From: Eimeria necatrix
Lineage: Eukaryota > Apicomplexa > Conoidasida > Eucoccidiorida > Eimeriidae
Direction of reading: 5' to 3'
Length of the DNA: 18,398 nt
NCBI RefSeq assembly: GCF_000499385.1
Contig: NW_013654582.1
Coordinates: 1 to 18,398, forward strand
The notes below the pieces were generated by a model. It was not told the origin of the DNA. It did not search any database and saw only the letters and a program-made list of their open reading frames with translations. Of this stretch, positions 7,176 to 15,830 are shown piece after piece. The position numbers and the translations under genes were made by a program. The stretch's first letter is position 1. Every line of letters begins with the position of its first letter.

Positions 7176-7921
7176 AGTTGCTGCTGCTGCTGCTGCTGGA
7201 TGGCTCTTTGCTTGGCTGCTCGTGGAAGCCAAAACGCCAGGGGGACCCCCAAGGGCCCTCGGGGGGCCCCCAAGAAGGCTGAGGGCCTCTTTTATGAGGG
7301 GCCCCCGGGGGCCCCTCAGGGGGCCCCACAGGGGCCCCGCCGCTGCGCGGGCAGCAGCAGCCATATCCCCCTTTTTGGCTTTTTTTCCTTTATAATTTTA
7401 AATGAATTAAAATAAATATAAATATAAAAAGAAATCTGCAGCAAGGAGATGTGTGGCCGCTGGCTGGGAGCCCCGGGGCCCCCGGGGGCCCCCGGGGGCC
7501 CCCGGGGGCCCCCTGGGGGCCCCTTGGAGGTACAGATTTTTCATAGTTGGGTTTTACAGAAAAGATTTTATTTTAAATTAATTTATTTAAATACTTTTTG
7601 AGTGCTTTTTGTGGAAAAAGTGAAGATAAAGGGGCAGCAGAAGTGAAAGATAATTAATTCAAGAATTTGTTAATTTGCTGCATTTTTTGTTTTCATTATT
7701 TGCAATTTTCTGAAAAATATCTCAAGTCCACTATTTAGGAGTTCTTCGCTAATTTTCAATTATTTGGCCAACTTCAAGTGTCATTTAAATCAAAATAATG
7801 AAAATAAATTAAATTAAATCTTTTTTAATTCAAATTTAAATCAAAAAATGAATGAAAATGTCCATTCAGCGCGGAAGCGGCGAGCTGCAGATACACCCGA
7901 ACGAGCTGCGTCCTCAGATGT
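5900..7921 (-). CDS. Candidate multi-exon gene of unknown function (palindrome-bounded introns)
   Basis: Three phase-compatible pieces are proposed. (1) 7921-7897, TSEDAARS, between acceptor GGTGTACAG|ACA and donor G|GTGTAT. (2) 7215-7095, KQRAI, a Gln-rich region, then [15 protein letters not shown], ending AG|GTGTACGTACACC. (3) From 6314 after ...[29 protein letters not shown] then [18 protein letters not shown]. The third runs on as a collagen-like Gly/Pro frame to a stop at 5900. Composition outside the repeats is that of a normal hydrophilic protein, but I recognise no family. The whole stretch 7273-5900 is one open frame, so the palindrome array between pieces 2 and 3 could instead be translated (VYVHPK-type repeats). 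No start codon was found. Confidence 0.35.
5915..6175. repeat. Dense GGGGCCCC array
   Basis: GGGGCCCCC units with a period near 12-15 bp fill the segment, leaving Gly-Pro-rich frames open on both strands. Confidence 0.92.
6319..6833. repeat. 14-copy array of the palindrome GGTGTACGTACACC
   Basis: Copies start at 6319, 6355, 6391, 6427, 6463, 6508, 6553, 6619, 6652, 6685, 6721, 6754, 6787 and 6820. Copies at 6619 and 6652 have the variant centre ACAG. Spacers change from CCCAGCAGTAGCCCTCCTCC in the left half to CGAAAGAGAGGAGTTTT-like in the right half. All intervals (33, 36, 45 or 66 bp) are multiples of three, which keeps long frames open on both strands. Confidence 0.95.
6912..7040. repeat. 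GGGGGGCCCCCT array, 12-bp period
   Basis: Five near-perfect GGGGGGCCCCCT units at 6915-6975, then degenerate copies. Related blocks lie at 7241-7340 and 7470-7530. Confidence 0.9.
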
Positions 7922-8068
7922 CTGTACACCTGAACGCGGGCGGGAGCGCCTCTTCGCCTTTTTTCCGAAATGCCGCAGCAGATGACTAATTAAAACTTAT
8001 TTAAAGTTTTAATTATAATTATAATTATTAATAATTGTAATTTTGAATTTATTTATTTTATTTTGCAG
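7385..8068. other. AT-rich region, no convincing gene
   Basis: It contains a last GGGGCCCC block (7470-7530), TTAAATT-rich sequence (7540-7860) and one TGTCTGTACACC motif (7919-7930), which is used by the candidate exon at 7921-7897. No other coding motif is visible. Confidence 0.6.
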
Positions 8069-8266
8069 TTAGATCGCACTTCCACCGCCGCTGCCACAGT
8101 CACAACCAGGAAGCCGCTGCTGCAGCATGCGTTTCGATGACAGATAAAATGAACTTATAAAACTAAATTGATGAAACTAAATAGTTATTTTGATTCTGCA
8201 ACAAGATAAAACTAAAGTAGTTATTATTTCTCCACAACAAGTTTTGCATTCGGACTGTAAATATCT

Positions 8267-8487
8267 GAGCTGCCTATACACCTGAGCTGCCTATACACTT
8301 GAGCTGCCTTTACACCTCGGCTGCATATACGTTTCAGCTGTCTGTACACTTCAGCTGTCTGTACACCTCAGCTGTCTGTACACCTGAGCTGCCGATACAC
8401 CTCAGCTGTCTGTACACCTGAGCTGCCTATACACCTCAGCTGTCTGTACACCTCAACTGTCTGTACACCTCAGCTGTCTGTACACCT
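8267..8487. repeat. 17-bp tandem array, 13 copies
   Basis: The unit is CAGCTGTCTGTACACCT with variants (GAGCTGCCTATACACCT, one CGGCTGCATATACGTTT). There are exactly 13 contiguous 17-mers. On the minus strand each reads AGGTGTACAGACAGCTG, the same core seen at predicted 3' splice sites. Confidence 0.95.
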
Positions 8488-8550
8488 TGCAGTGCCTGAG
8501 GGGCCTCGAGGGCACTCCCCACAGGCAGCAGCGGACGCGAAGTAGGCCTC

Positions 8551-8795
8551 TTAGCTTGGCTGGCTAGCTAGCTAGCTGGACAGCTAGCTAGCTAGCTAGC
8601 TGGCCGGCTGGCTGGCTAGCTAGCTAGCTAGCTGCCTAGCCAGCTGGCTGGCTCGCTGCCGTGGGGCTTGGCTAGCTAGCTAGCTAGGCAGCTAGCTAGC
8701 TAGCCAAGACCCTGCTAAGCTAGCTAGCTACAGGGGATCCCCATTGGCTAGCTAGCTAGCTAGCTAGCTGCCTCGCCAGCTAGCCAAGCTGCAGT
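8551..8795. repeat. GCTA/AGCT tetranucleotide repeat with large inverted repeats
   Basis: Blocks of GCTAGCTAGC and GGCT repeat through about 245 bp. CTTGGCTAGCTAGCTAG near 8667 pairs with CTAGCTAGCCAAG ending near 8707. Every block is self-complementary, so cruciform or hairpin formation is expected. Confidence 0.9.
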
Positions 8796-8872
8796 GAGGC
8801 ACCGAACACATGAACTGTCATTTTTTCTGACACGAAGCGCCGCAGCAGCCGCAGCCAATATTGCCACCCGCA

Positions 8873-8904
<32 letters not shown>

Positions 8905-9015
8905 CGCCGCTAAAGGCCGCAGCAGCAGACGCTCTGCATTCCTGATATCTGCTGCTGCTGCTGCTGCTGCTGCTGCAGTCGCTGCTGCTTCGCCAACAGC
9001 AGAGATGAAGGTTCT
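8796..9015. other. CTG-rich sequence downstream of the ArfGAP stop
   Basis: CTG runs at 8877-8903 and 8949-8976 are separated by short unique pieces. The frames of 100-200 residues through here are Ala/Ser/Cys repeats without motifs. It is probably 3' untranslated or intergenic. Confidence 0.55.
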
Positions 9016-9088
9016 CTATATGAGCAGCAGGGGCTCCTGCTGCTGCAATGACACAGGAGAGGCGGAGGCAACGACCTGCTGCTGCTGC

Positions 9089-9123
<35 letters not shown>

Positions 9124-9246
9124 TTCTCGGGCATCCTTGGACCCTGCTGCTGCTGCTGCTGCTGCTCTAGCCGGCGGCTGCTGCACCTTCTTGGCCAACG
9201 CAAATGCATCCAAGGCACTCAAGGCAGCGTGGGCATCGGCAGTTTG
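9016..9246 (-). CDS. ArfGAP exon 8: C-terminus
   Basis: TGCTGCAG|CAA in phase 0 gives [20 protein letters not shown] and VQQPPAR, then Ala and Gln runs, then [19 protein letters not shown] and TAG at 9018-9016. It has a plausible helical composition. The assignment to this gene rests on phase and spacing, not on homology. Confidence 0.7.
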
Positions 9247-9433
9247 CTGCAGCAGCACAACAGCAGCAGCAAAAGCAGCAGCAGCAGCAGCAGCAGCAGC
9301 ACAAACTCGCCATTTATTCCTCCGCCGAGCTACTTCATTTTTCCACAGCAGCAAATACAAGCAGGCAATGCAATCGCAACAGCAGCAGCAACTGCACATA
9401 CACCCCGGGTACAAGTCACAGCAGCAGCAGCAG

Positions 9434-9473
<40 letters not shown>

Positions 9474-9579
9474 GAGCAGCAGAGTGTGACTGACTTGTTT
9501 GCTGCTTTCCCCCAAGCTAATTTGTGAAGGGCTGTATGCTGGCTGGCCGCTCAAGCGAGTGCCGCAAGCAGCCCAGGGG

Positions 9580-9619
<40 letters not shown>

Positions 9620-9809
9620 TTGCTGGCGCAGGGCGCGGCAGCTGCTGCTGTGCAGCAGCAGCAGCAGAACCAGCAGCAGGAGGCGCAGCAGCAGCAGCAG
9701 GGGCACAGAAGGAAGGAGAAAGAGCAGCAAAAGAAGAAGAGCCACTCATGAAAGGGCCAGGTAAGTTTGAAGGACTTGCTGCTGCGCCGAAGCTCTGAGG
9801 CCACGCAGG

Positions 9810-9847
<38 letters not shown>

Positions 9848-9921
9848 TTGCTGCTGCTCCAAAGGCCGTGCCGGCAGACCCCCAAATCGCCCAGTCTGCC
9901 GTGCCCGCTGCTCCCAGCGAC

Positions 9922-9975
<54 letters not shown>

Positions 9976-10118
9976 GGGGTGTTAAAGAAGGACAAACTCT
10001 CTAACCCCTGCGGCTGAACGGGAGGCTGCGAGAGAGTGCCGAAGCCTAAAAGAATAAAAATAAAAAAGAAAACAAAAAAGATAATTAAATGAAACAAAAG
10101 CATAAATACGGTGCAAGA

Positions 10119-10160
<42 letters not shown>

Positions 10161-10631
10161 TCCTGCAGCAGCAGCAGCGAAAGTAGCCGTTTCGGCCGCA
10201 GCAGCAGCAGCTGCCTGCAGCTGCTGCTGCTGCTGCTCAGCTGCGAGCCGCTGGAAGCCACAAGGAGACGAGCAGAGCAGCAACAGAGACAAAACGAGCA
10301 GCAAAAAGAACAGCAAAAGCAGCAGCAAAAGCAGCAGCAAAAGCAGCAGCAAAAGCAGCAGCAAAGGCAGCAGCAAAAGCAGCAGCAAAAGGAGACACAC
10401 CGAATTGGTTCGGAGCAGCATAGAGACGGGCAATGGTGGCTTTGGCTGCCTGGACTCGCTGGTCTGTGGCACTCAGCTGCGGCGCTGCTGCTGCTGCTGC
10501 TGCTGCGCTTCCTGCAGCAGCAGGTGCAGCAGCAGCAGCAGCAGCAGAGCCTGCTGCAGGGGCATCAGGATTGAAGGCGGCGAAGTCCTCCGGCTCAGTC
10601 AGCAGCCAGGCGTCAGCAGCGCTGCAGCACG

Positions 10632-10668
<37 letters not shown>

Positions 10669-12318
10669 AGAAACTTAATTGAATTGAATTTGTGTCTTGA
10701 GAAAAAAGTATATTTGGACTAAAAAAGAGCAACAAATGCACAAAATGCATGCAAAGAGAGCTCCATTTGGCTGAATAAAGAAAGAAATAAAAGAAATAAA
10801 AATAAAATAATTAAAAGAAAATAAAATAAAAAAGTAAAACTGCCAAAAATAAACATGCAGCCACCTACGGCACTGCAGGGGCGGGGGCTGCATTATGTTT
10901 CTTCGAGTCCCTGCAGCAAAAAAAACAAAATAAATAAATAAACAAATTAATTAATTAATTAATTAATTAATTAATTAATTAATTAATTAATTAATTAATT
11001 AAGTAATTTTGTATCAGCCTCTAAACGTCTCAATTGTGCAGACGGTGGGCAGCAGCACCTGCCTGAGGTGTCTGTACACCTCAACTGCGCGGGGAAAGAA
11101 GTGCGCGATCCTCTTTTTTTCCGGGGGAAATAAACATTTAAAAGATTCTTTTTGATTGAATTTAATTAAAAAGAAGTTAATGGATTTATTTGGAATAAAA
11201 AGAGCGGCAAAAGTTGCACTTGGAAGCGAGATCGGCGAAGAGGAACCCGCGGACTTCTGGAGGCCGGAAAACGCGGATTTTTTGGAAAAAAAGGAATTTG
11301 AAAACAAATAATTGAGAAATTAAATCAAATTAAAACTCAACGCACCCGCTTTGCTGCTTTTTGCTCTTTTCTTTCTTGTGAGGAGCCGCAGAAGGCAAAA
11401 GCGTCCGGGGGTCTTTGCCTGCGCGCATTGGGGTGTACGTACACCTCGTTGGGTGTACAGGCAGGTGGCGCCGGCGCCGCCGCGGCGCGAAACGCGAATT
11501 AATCGAAAGAATTAATTTGAATTTGGAAAAAGAATTCATTAAAATGTAAATTAATTCCTATTTAATTCAAATTAAATGCAAATTAATTCCGAATTCAATT
11601 CAAAAGCAGACAGATCGCCAGCCAATTCAGGTGTATGTACCCTCGGCCACCGCCGCCCAGGGCTCGGGAACATCTCGCGGCGAATAATTCTTTCGTTCAT
11701 ATTTCGTTCGAATCCAATTTTCGATTGTTCTGAAAACAAATAAAACAAAACAAATTAAAAACAAAAAGAATTAAAATAAATCCAAAACAAAAGAAAAAGA
11801 ACTCAAAAAGAATTCAAATATATCCAAAACAAAAAAGAAAATGAAACTACACACTCTGCCGAAAAAAACGGCAAATTTTCAAGTCCAGCAAACGCAGAAC
11901 GGCCCCATAAACCCTAAACCCTAAACCCTAAACCCTAAACCCTAAACCCTGATTCTAAACCCTAGCCCTAAACCCTACCGCTAAACCCTACCCTTCAGCG
12001 CTAACTCTAAACCCTAACCCTGAACCCTGCCCCAAAACCCTCACGCTAAACCCCAACCCCAAACCCTAAACCCCAACCCCAAACCCTAAACCCCAACCCC
12101 AAACCCTAAACCCCAACCCCAAACCCTAAACCCTAACCCTAAACCCTAAACCCTAAACCCTAAACCCTAGCCACGCACTGCGGGTCGTCTGCGCGGGTGG
12201 GCCTTTTGAAATCCGCCGGCAGGGAATGCTCATAATAACTTCTTCCCACTTCATTTCCAATTGCTTCCAGTGTCTGTACACCCCAGATCCAACGCAAAAC
12301 GCAGCAACAAACCCCACA

Positions 12319-12357
<39 letters not shown>

Positions 12358-13158
12358 GCTGCTGCTGCTGCTGCGAGCCCTCAGGTGCAGGTACACCGCG
12401 GGCCCGCTGCAGCTGCTGCCGCAGCAGCTGCCTAGCCCTCAGCCCCAGCCGCAAACAACACACCAAACCCTAAACCCTAAACCCTAAACCCTAAACCCTA
12501 GACCAAACCCTAAACCCTGAACCCTAGAGACAGGCCCTGCGCGCATTCCGAGCCCTCCCCGCAACTCCACAAATGCACTGACTCGCCAAACCCTCGACCC
12601 AGGAAAACCCCAAACCCCAAACCCAGACCCCAGCCCTAAACCCTAAACCCTAAACCCTAAACCCTAAACCCTAAACCCTAAACCCTAAACCCTCACCTTG
12701 ACCCACTGCATGGTCCACCTGTCAAGAGTCACACTTTTGACTTTGCTGATGTGGACTCCCATCTTTCTGTGGACGCCACTGCACTCCAAGCAGATCACCA
12801 CTCCTGCAGCGCAAACCCTAAACCCTAAACCCTAAACCCTAAACCCTAAACCCTAAACCCTCAAGGTCAAAGATATCCGTTCTCCAGCTCCTCAGCCCGC
12901 AGCGCACGCCCACGGCTGCCGCGCAGGCAGCCAGGGAGGAGAGACACAGTGAGGCTTCGGAGTTCATTTGCTGCTGCTGCTGCTGCTGCTGCAGTTGCTG
13001 CTGCTGCTGCTGCAGTTGCTGCTGCTGCTGCTACTGCAGCAGCTGGTGCTGCTGCGGCTTCGGGCGCTGCTGCAGAGCTGTCGCTGCAGCTGCCGCTGCA
13101 GCAGCTGCCGCTGCAGCTGCTGCCGCCCCCCCCGCTGGGACTGCTCTGCCGCTTCCGC

Positions 13159-13205
<47 letters not shown>

Positions 13206-13363
13206 ACCCAAGTTAACGGAGGCCCAGCGGGGGTGCTTGGCCCCACAGTCTGCGCAGCTGTCATTTCCGGGAAGCCGCAGCACTTGCTGCAGCTTGGCGT
13301 CGATGGCCCTTTGCTGCTCGGGTGTACATACAGCCCGGCTGGGGGCGCTGGCGGGCGGCTGCA

Positions 13364-13364
<1 letters not shown>
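9016..13364 (-). CDS. ArfGAP (SMAP/AGD-like) with Ala/Gln-rich tail
   Basis: Eight exons: 13364-13208, 12803-12697, 12273-12175 (or 12166), 11729-11641, 11418-11346, 10621-10401, 10045-9495 and 9246-9016 (TAG stop). The total is about 510 residues. Exons 1-4 form the ArfGAP domain. Its zinc finger CADC...CLEC has the CX2CX16CX2C spacing and is split by intron 1 between NLG and VVIC. It is followed by the catalytic Arg in [31 protein letters not shown] and [11 protein letters not shown]. By family knowledge it stimulates GTP hydrolysis on Arf at Golgi or endosomal membranes. The tail has a Lys-rich linker ([12 protein letters not shown]), ATIARLY (like the A..SI..LY segment of SMAP-type ArfGAPs) and DPW, a known clathrin/AP2-ear binding tripeptide. 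All junctions are in phase except exon 3 to 4. Confidence 0.88.
9495..10045 (-). CDS. ArfGAP exon 7: Gln/Ala-rich tail with DPW motif
   Basis: A very good acceptor (TTTTATTTTTATTCTTTTAG|GC) closes phase 1. The exon has 183 codons and reads [20 protein letters not shown], about 17 Gln, [11 protein letters not shown], poly-Ala, [37 protein letters not shown] and [13 protein letters not shown]. The donor is GTCAGT in phase 0. Confidence 0.82.
10296..10391. repeat. AAAAGCAGCAGC array (12-bp period) in ArfGAP intron 6
   Basis: About six to seven contiguous copies of a 12-mer. It reads FAAA on the minus strand and KQQQ on the plus strand, just after the donor of exon 6. Confidence 0.9.
10401..10621 (-). 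CDS. ArfGAP exon 6: acidic and Ala-rich segment
   Basis: CTGCAG|C in phase 2 gives [20 protein letters not shown], two poly-Ala runs, then [19 protein letters not shown] and PNQF. It ends G|GTGTGT in phase 1. The ATIARLY block resembles the short helix found in the tail of SMAP-like ArfGAPs. Confidence 0.8.
10679..11012. other. AT-rich ArfGAP intron 5 with (AATT)n run
   Basis: The region contains AATAAAA-rich sequence, a (TTAA/AATT) run at 10945-11000 and a GGTGTCTGTACACC palindrome at 11067-11080 nearby. A segment at 11190-11275 has an acceptor-like TTTTCCGGCCTCCAG on the minus strand, but inserting it would break the phase-2 match between exons 5 and 6. Confidence 0.65.
11346..11418 (-). 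CDS. ArfGAP exon 5: basic linker
   Basis: GCGCGCAG|GC closes phase 1 with exon 4 and gives [20 protein letters not shown] then KQQS. Donor GG|GTGCGT, phase 2, joins directly to exon 6. A GGTGTACGTACACC palindrome lies about 20 bp upstream of the acceptor. Confidence 0.78.
11641..11729 (-). CDS. ArfGAP exon 4: end of catalytic domain
   Basis: A strong T-rich acceptor (TTTGTTTTCAG|A) precedes [19 protein letters not shown] and PEPWAAVAE, the conserved FIR.KYE..KY end of the ArfGAP fold. The donor G|GTACATACACC is a palindrome variant in phase 1. Confidence 0.9.
11909..12169. repeat. Degenerate telomere-like array with a 20-bp higher-order unit (ArfGAP intron 3)
   Basis: Perfect AAACCCT copies at both ends (11909-11950, 12121-12169) surround variants (CTAACCCT, CAAAACCCT, CCCCAACCCC). 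From 12061 the unit AAACCCTAAACCCCAACCCC repeats three times exactly and starts a fourth. Confidence 0.93.
12175..12273 (-). CDS. ArfGAP exon 3
   Basis: The acceptor lies inside a palindrome variant, GGGGTGTACAG|ACACTGG, in phase 0. The exon reads [14 protein letters not shown] then [17 protein letters not shown] donors at 12174 (GTGGCT) and 12165 (GTTTAG) both leave phase 0, but exon 4 needs phase 2. The junction is unresolved: it could be a microexon, a GC donor after GACGACCC, or a sequence error. Confidence 0.88.
12320..12374. repeat. CTG run in ArfGAP intron 2
   Basis: Twelve CTG, then CCG, then five CTG. The telomere-like arrays of the same intron lie at 12466-12530 and 12635-12693. 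Confidence 0.92.
12466..12693. repeat. Two telomere-like arrays in ArfGAP intron 2
   Basis: AAACCCT copies at 12466-12530 (some degenerate) and 12635-12693 flank about 100 bp of unique sequence with no matching coding frame. Confidence 0.92.
12697..12803 (-). CDS. ArfGAP exon 2: second half of zinc finger and Arg finger
   Basis: Acceptor GCGCTGCAG|GA, 35 codons, donor GTGAGG in phase 0. It carries [20 protein letters not shown] then [10 protein letters not shown], diagnostic for ArfGAP. It is bounded on both sides by telomere-like repeats, and the donor GTGAGGG merges directly into TTTAGGG. Confidence 0.93.
12812..12861. repeat. Telomere-like array upstream of ArfGAP exon 2
   Basis: Seven AAACCCT copies. 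In the sense direction they read TTTAGGG and stop a few bases before the acceptor. Confidence 0.95.
12968..13203. repeat. CTG/CAG-rich ArfGAP intron 1
   Basis: CTG runs with CTGCAG palindromes, and a pure run at 13160-13203 abutting the donor of exon 1 (GTAAGCAGCAG in sense). Ala, Leu and Ser frames are open throughout but are not coding, since the zinc finger is split across it. Confidence 0.85.
13208..13364 (-). CDS. ArfGAP exon 1: first half of zinc finger
   Basis: ATG 13364-13362 follows a CTG/CAG run. The exon holds [10 protein letters not shown] then [17 protein letters not shown] and ends at donor GTAAGC in phase 1. Between the ATG and the domain the DNA contains a GTATGTACACC palindrome variant read as VCTP. 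Confidence 0.9.
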
Positions 13365-13400
<36 letters not shown>

Positions 13401-13536
13401 AGCGGGGCTGCCTTTCGAGAAGCAGGGCTAGCAGCCGCGCGTGCAGCAGCAGAGCGCGGCGCGTGGGCGGAGAAGTGCAGCGGAAAGAAGACAGCAGCAA
13501 AACGAAAAGGGAATTCCGAAAGCCCCGGAAGGCGCT

Positions 13537-13580
<44 letters not shown>

Positions 13581-13760
13581 GTCGACGCAAAAGACCAAAC
13601 AGACAGCTTTCTTTTGACTTCTCACAAGCAAAAAAAACAGCAAAACGCCCGCAATTCCCGCATGCAGGAGGCGAAACCAGCTGCAGCAGCAGCAACGAAC
13701 AGCGGTTTCTCTCAAAAAAAGCAAAATTGGAAATAATTTTAATTTTTGAAATTCAAAATT
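13365..13760. other. Triplet-rich sequence upstream of the ArfGAP start
   Basis: CTG run at 13365-13400 and CAG run at 13537-13579. Two plus-strand frames are open across 13440-13735 with Lys/Arg-rich sequence (SRRKRPNRQLSFDFSQAKK in one, KDQTDSFLLTSHKQKKQQNA in the other). Neither has a recognised motif. This may be the 5' untranslated or promoter region of the ArfGAP gene. Confidence 0.4.
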
Positions 13761-14177
13761 AAATAAATGTTTTGCTTCCAGTTGGCGCTGCAGTGCTGCT
13801 GCGGGTTTGCTGCTCGCGGTGTCTTCTGAGGTTTTGTTGCAGCTTTTTTTAATTTCTTTTTCAATTTTTATTTATTTATTCTTTTTTATTTTCCAAAATG
13901 AATTAAAAAAGCAAAAAGAAGGCCTTTTTGGCCCTCAGTTTCGCCAGTCTTTGCAGAAACCCGCCGTTCAGCTTTCGCCGTTTCGGACTTGAACGAAAAA
14001 CGCGAAAAATGATTTTTCGCGCTTTTGTTTTCGACTTTTTCTCAATTAAATCTTTTAATTATTTCATTTTTATTATTTAACTTTTATTTTCTTCTTTTAT
14101 TTTCTTTTATTTTCTTTTATTTTCATCATTCTGCACTTCGCGCTGCCTCTGCTGCACTCGCAAGAAAGAGCCGGCAG

Positions 14178-14216
<39 letters not shown>

Positions 14217-14690
14217 CTTCTCCGCCTTTGCTGCTGCGTCTTGAATTTGTTTTTTTGAATAAAAACAAACTTGAAAACTATTTATTCAAATTAAAACATT
14301 TTTAAATCTTTTCTCTCAAGATTCTGCACTGGAGGCGCAGAGAAAGCCTTGGGAATATTTTGAATGCAGAAAAATAAAATTTAAAAATAAAATAATTTAA
14401 TAATTGGATTTCATGAATGGACATTTAAACTCTCCGAAAGTAATTCAAAATGAATTAATTATTTCAAAAGAAGTTTTTTTATTTTGAAAAAAGAAAAAAG
14501 TAAACTTGAATTCAAGTCTGGTGTCCATACACTGCAGAGAAAGCCAGTGTCTGTACACTGCAGCGCGGTGTACAGACACTGCGGCACTGGCCGAGGAGTT
14601 TGCAATTAAAATGAAATTTAGTTCTCAATAAATATAAATAAACTGAATTTTATTTAAATTATTTATATTTATTTAAATTAAAAAAGTAAT
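13761..14690. other. AT-rich region with short ambiguous open pieces
   Basis: It holds a T-rich tract (13845-13900), TTTTATTTTC repeats (14090-14125), a CAG run (14179-14216) and three GTGT-NNNN-ACAC motifs (14520, 14549, 14568). The 13910-13992 segment is open in several frames on both strands, so no product can be assigned. Confidence 0.5.
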
Positions 14691-14734
14691 GTGCTTCTAG
14701 ATGCTGCTGCACAGACACTGCCAAGTGGCTACGC

Positions 14735-14833
14735 AGCCCGCTGCTGCTGCTGCTGCTGTTGCTGCTGCTGCAGGGGAAGGCTGCTGCTGCTGCAGGGACA
14801 GGCTGCTGCTGCTGCTACTGCTGCAGTAGGGGC

Positions 14834-14865
<32 letters not shown>

Positions 14866-14972
14866 ACTGCTGCGGCAGTAGGCGCAGGCTGCTGCTGCTG
14901 TAGGGGCGCGCTGCTGCTGCTATTATTCCTGCTGCAGTAGGGGCATGCTGCTGCTGCTGCAGCATCACTCCC
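14735..14972. repeat. CTG clusters punctuated by CAGTAGGGGCAGG
   Basis: A compound minisatellite: (CTG)3-8, CTGCAG, then a GGGGCAGG-like linker, in about seven imperfect units. Confidence 0.88.
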
Positions 14973-15046
14973 ACCCTCAGCAGCAGCAAGAAATTAAAAA
15001 CTTTTTTGCTGCTGTGCCTCGACTCTATATGGGAAGGAGGTGGGAC

Positions 15047-15190
15047 CCTGAGGGGCCCCCCAGGGGGGCCCCAGGGGCCCCCTAGTGGCCCCTGAGGGGC
15101 CCCTCAGGGGCCCCCAGGGGGGCCCCTAGGGGGCCCCTCAGGGGCCCCCAGGGGGGCCCCTAGGGGCCTCCACTACGGGGGCCCCCGTTG
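15047..15190. repeat. GGGGCCCC array
   Basis: GGGGCCCCTAGG and GGGGCCCCTCA units, period about 12 bp, same family as the blocks at 4781 and 6912. Confidence 0.93.
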
Positions 15191-15240
15191 TTGCATTTAA
15201 ATACGACTGAGACCCTCGGGGTCTGAAGGCTTCGCGAGCG

Positions 15241-15345
15241 GCGCTGCTGCTGCGCTGCTGCTGCTGCTGCTGCGCTGCTGCTGCTGCTGCTGCTGCGCTG
15301 CTGCTGCTGCTGCTGCTGCGCTGCTGCTGCTGCTGCTCCCACTGC
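15241..15345. repeat. CTG runs with phase-shifting GC interruptions
   Basis: Five CTG runs are joined by TGCGCTG, each join moving the reading frame by one base, so Ala, Ser and Gln runs alternate in every frame. It is the same design as 5258-5363. Confidence 0.9.
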
Positions 15346-15421
15346 TATAACCCTCTGCAGCAGCTGCGTTTGCTGCCAATGGGTGGCCCAGCAGCGCCGC
15401 AGCCTCAGCAGCAAATAAGTT

Positions 15422-15536
15422 TAAAAACTCTTTTTGGATTTTGCAATTTTATTTCTTTTTGTTTTTGGAATTCCAGAAAATAAGAAAGCAGCTGGTAAAG
15501 ACTGTTAGAGGTGCCCGCAGTTCTGAGCCTCGCGCC

Positions 15537-15585
<49 letters not shown>

Positions 15586-15683
15586 TGCTGCTGCGCAGGG
15601 CATGCCTGCTGCAGCTCCTGCGGCTGCTGCAGCGGCCGCGCCCGCAGCGCCAAACAGCAGCACAGCAGCGCAGCTGGACAGCT

Positions 15684-15720
<37 letters not shown>

Positions 15721-15830
15721 ATAGGAGAAATGAAAGAGCCGCGCAGCAGCAAAGTCCAAGTGTTCTTCACCTCTCCTCTTTGCTGCTGGATTAGCTGCAG
15801 CAGCAGCAGCAGCAGCAAAGCGGAGAAGTG
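15422..15830. other. Possible plus-strand exon region, ambiguous
   Basis: A T-rich acceptor-like tract (TTTGTTTTTGGAATTCCAG at about 15476) precedes KIRKQLVKTVRGARSSEPRA, then a CTG run and mixed Ala/Gln/Leu frames. The minus strand is also open. No family is recognised and no gene is called. Confidence 0.25.

Noticed and set aside
6189..7364. 391-residue minus-strand frame with GVRTPE repeats
   Set aside because: It is another reading of the 33-36-bp palindrome array. Its non-repeat parts are less protein-like than the frame used for the candidate gene.
9759..9770. CCAGGTAAGT consensus donor on the plus strand
   Set aside because: It lies inside ArfGAP exon 7 on the minus strand, where the reading frame continues with ordinary composition. 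No plus-strand exon is evident.
13322..13762. Plus-strand frame with basic residues (SRRKRPNRQLSF) upstream of ArfGAP
   Set aside because: Two plus frames are equally open and it overlaps the ArfGAP first exon. No motif decides between them, so it is left as unassigned.
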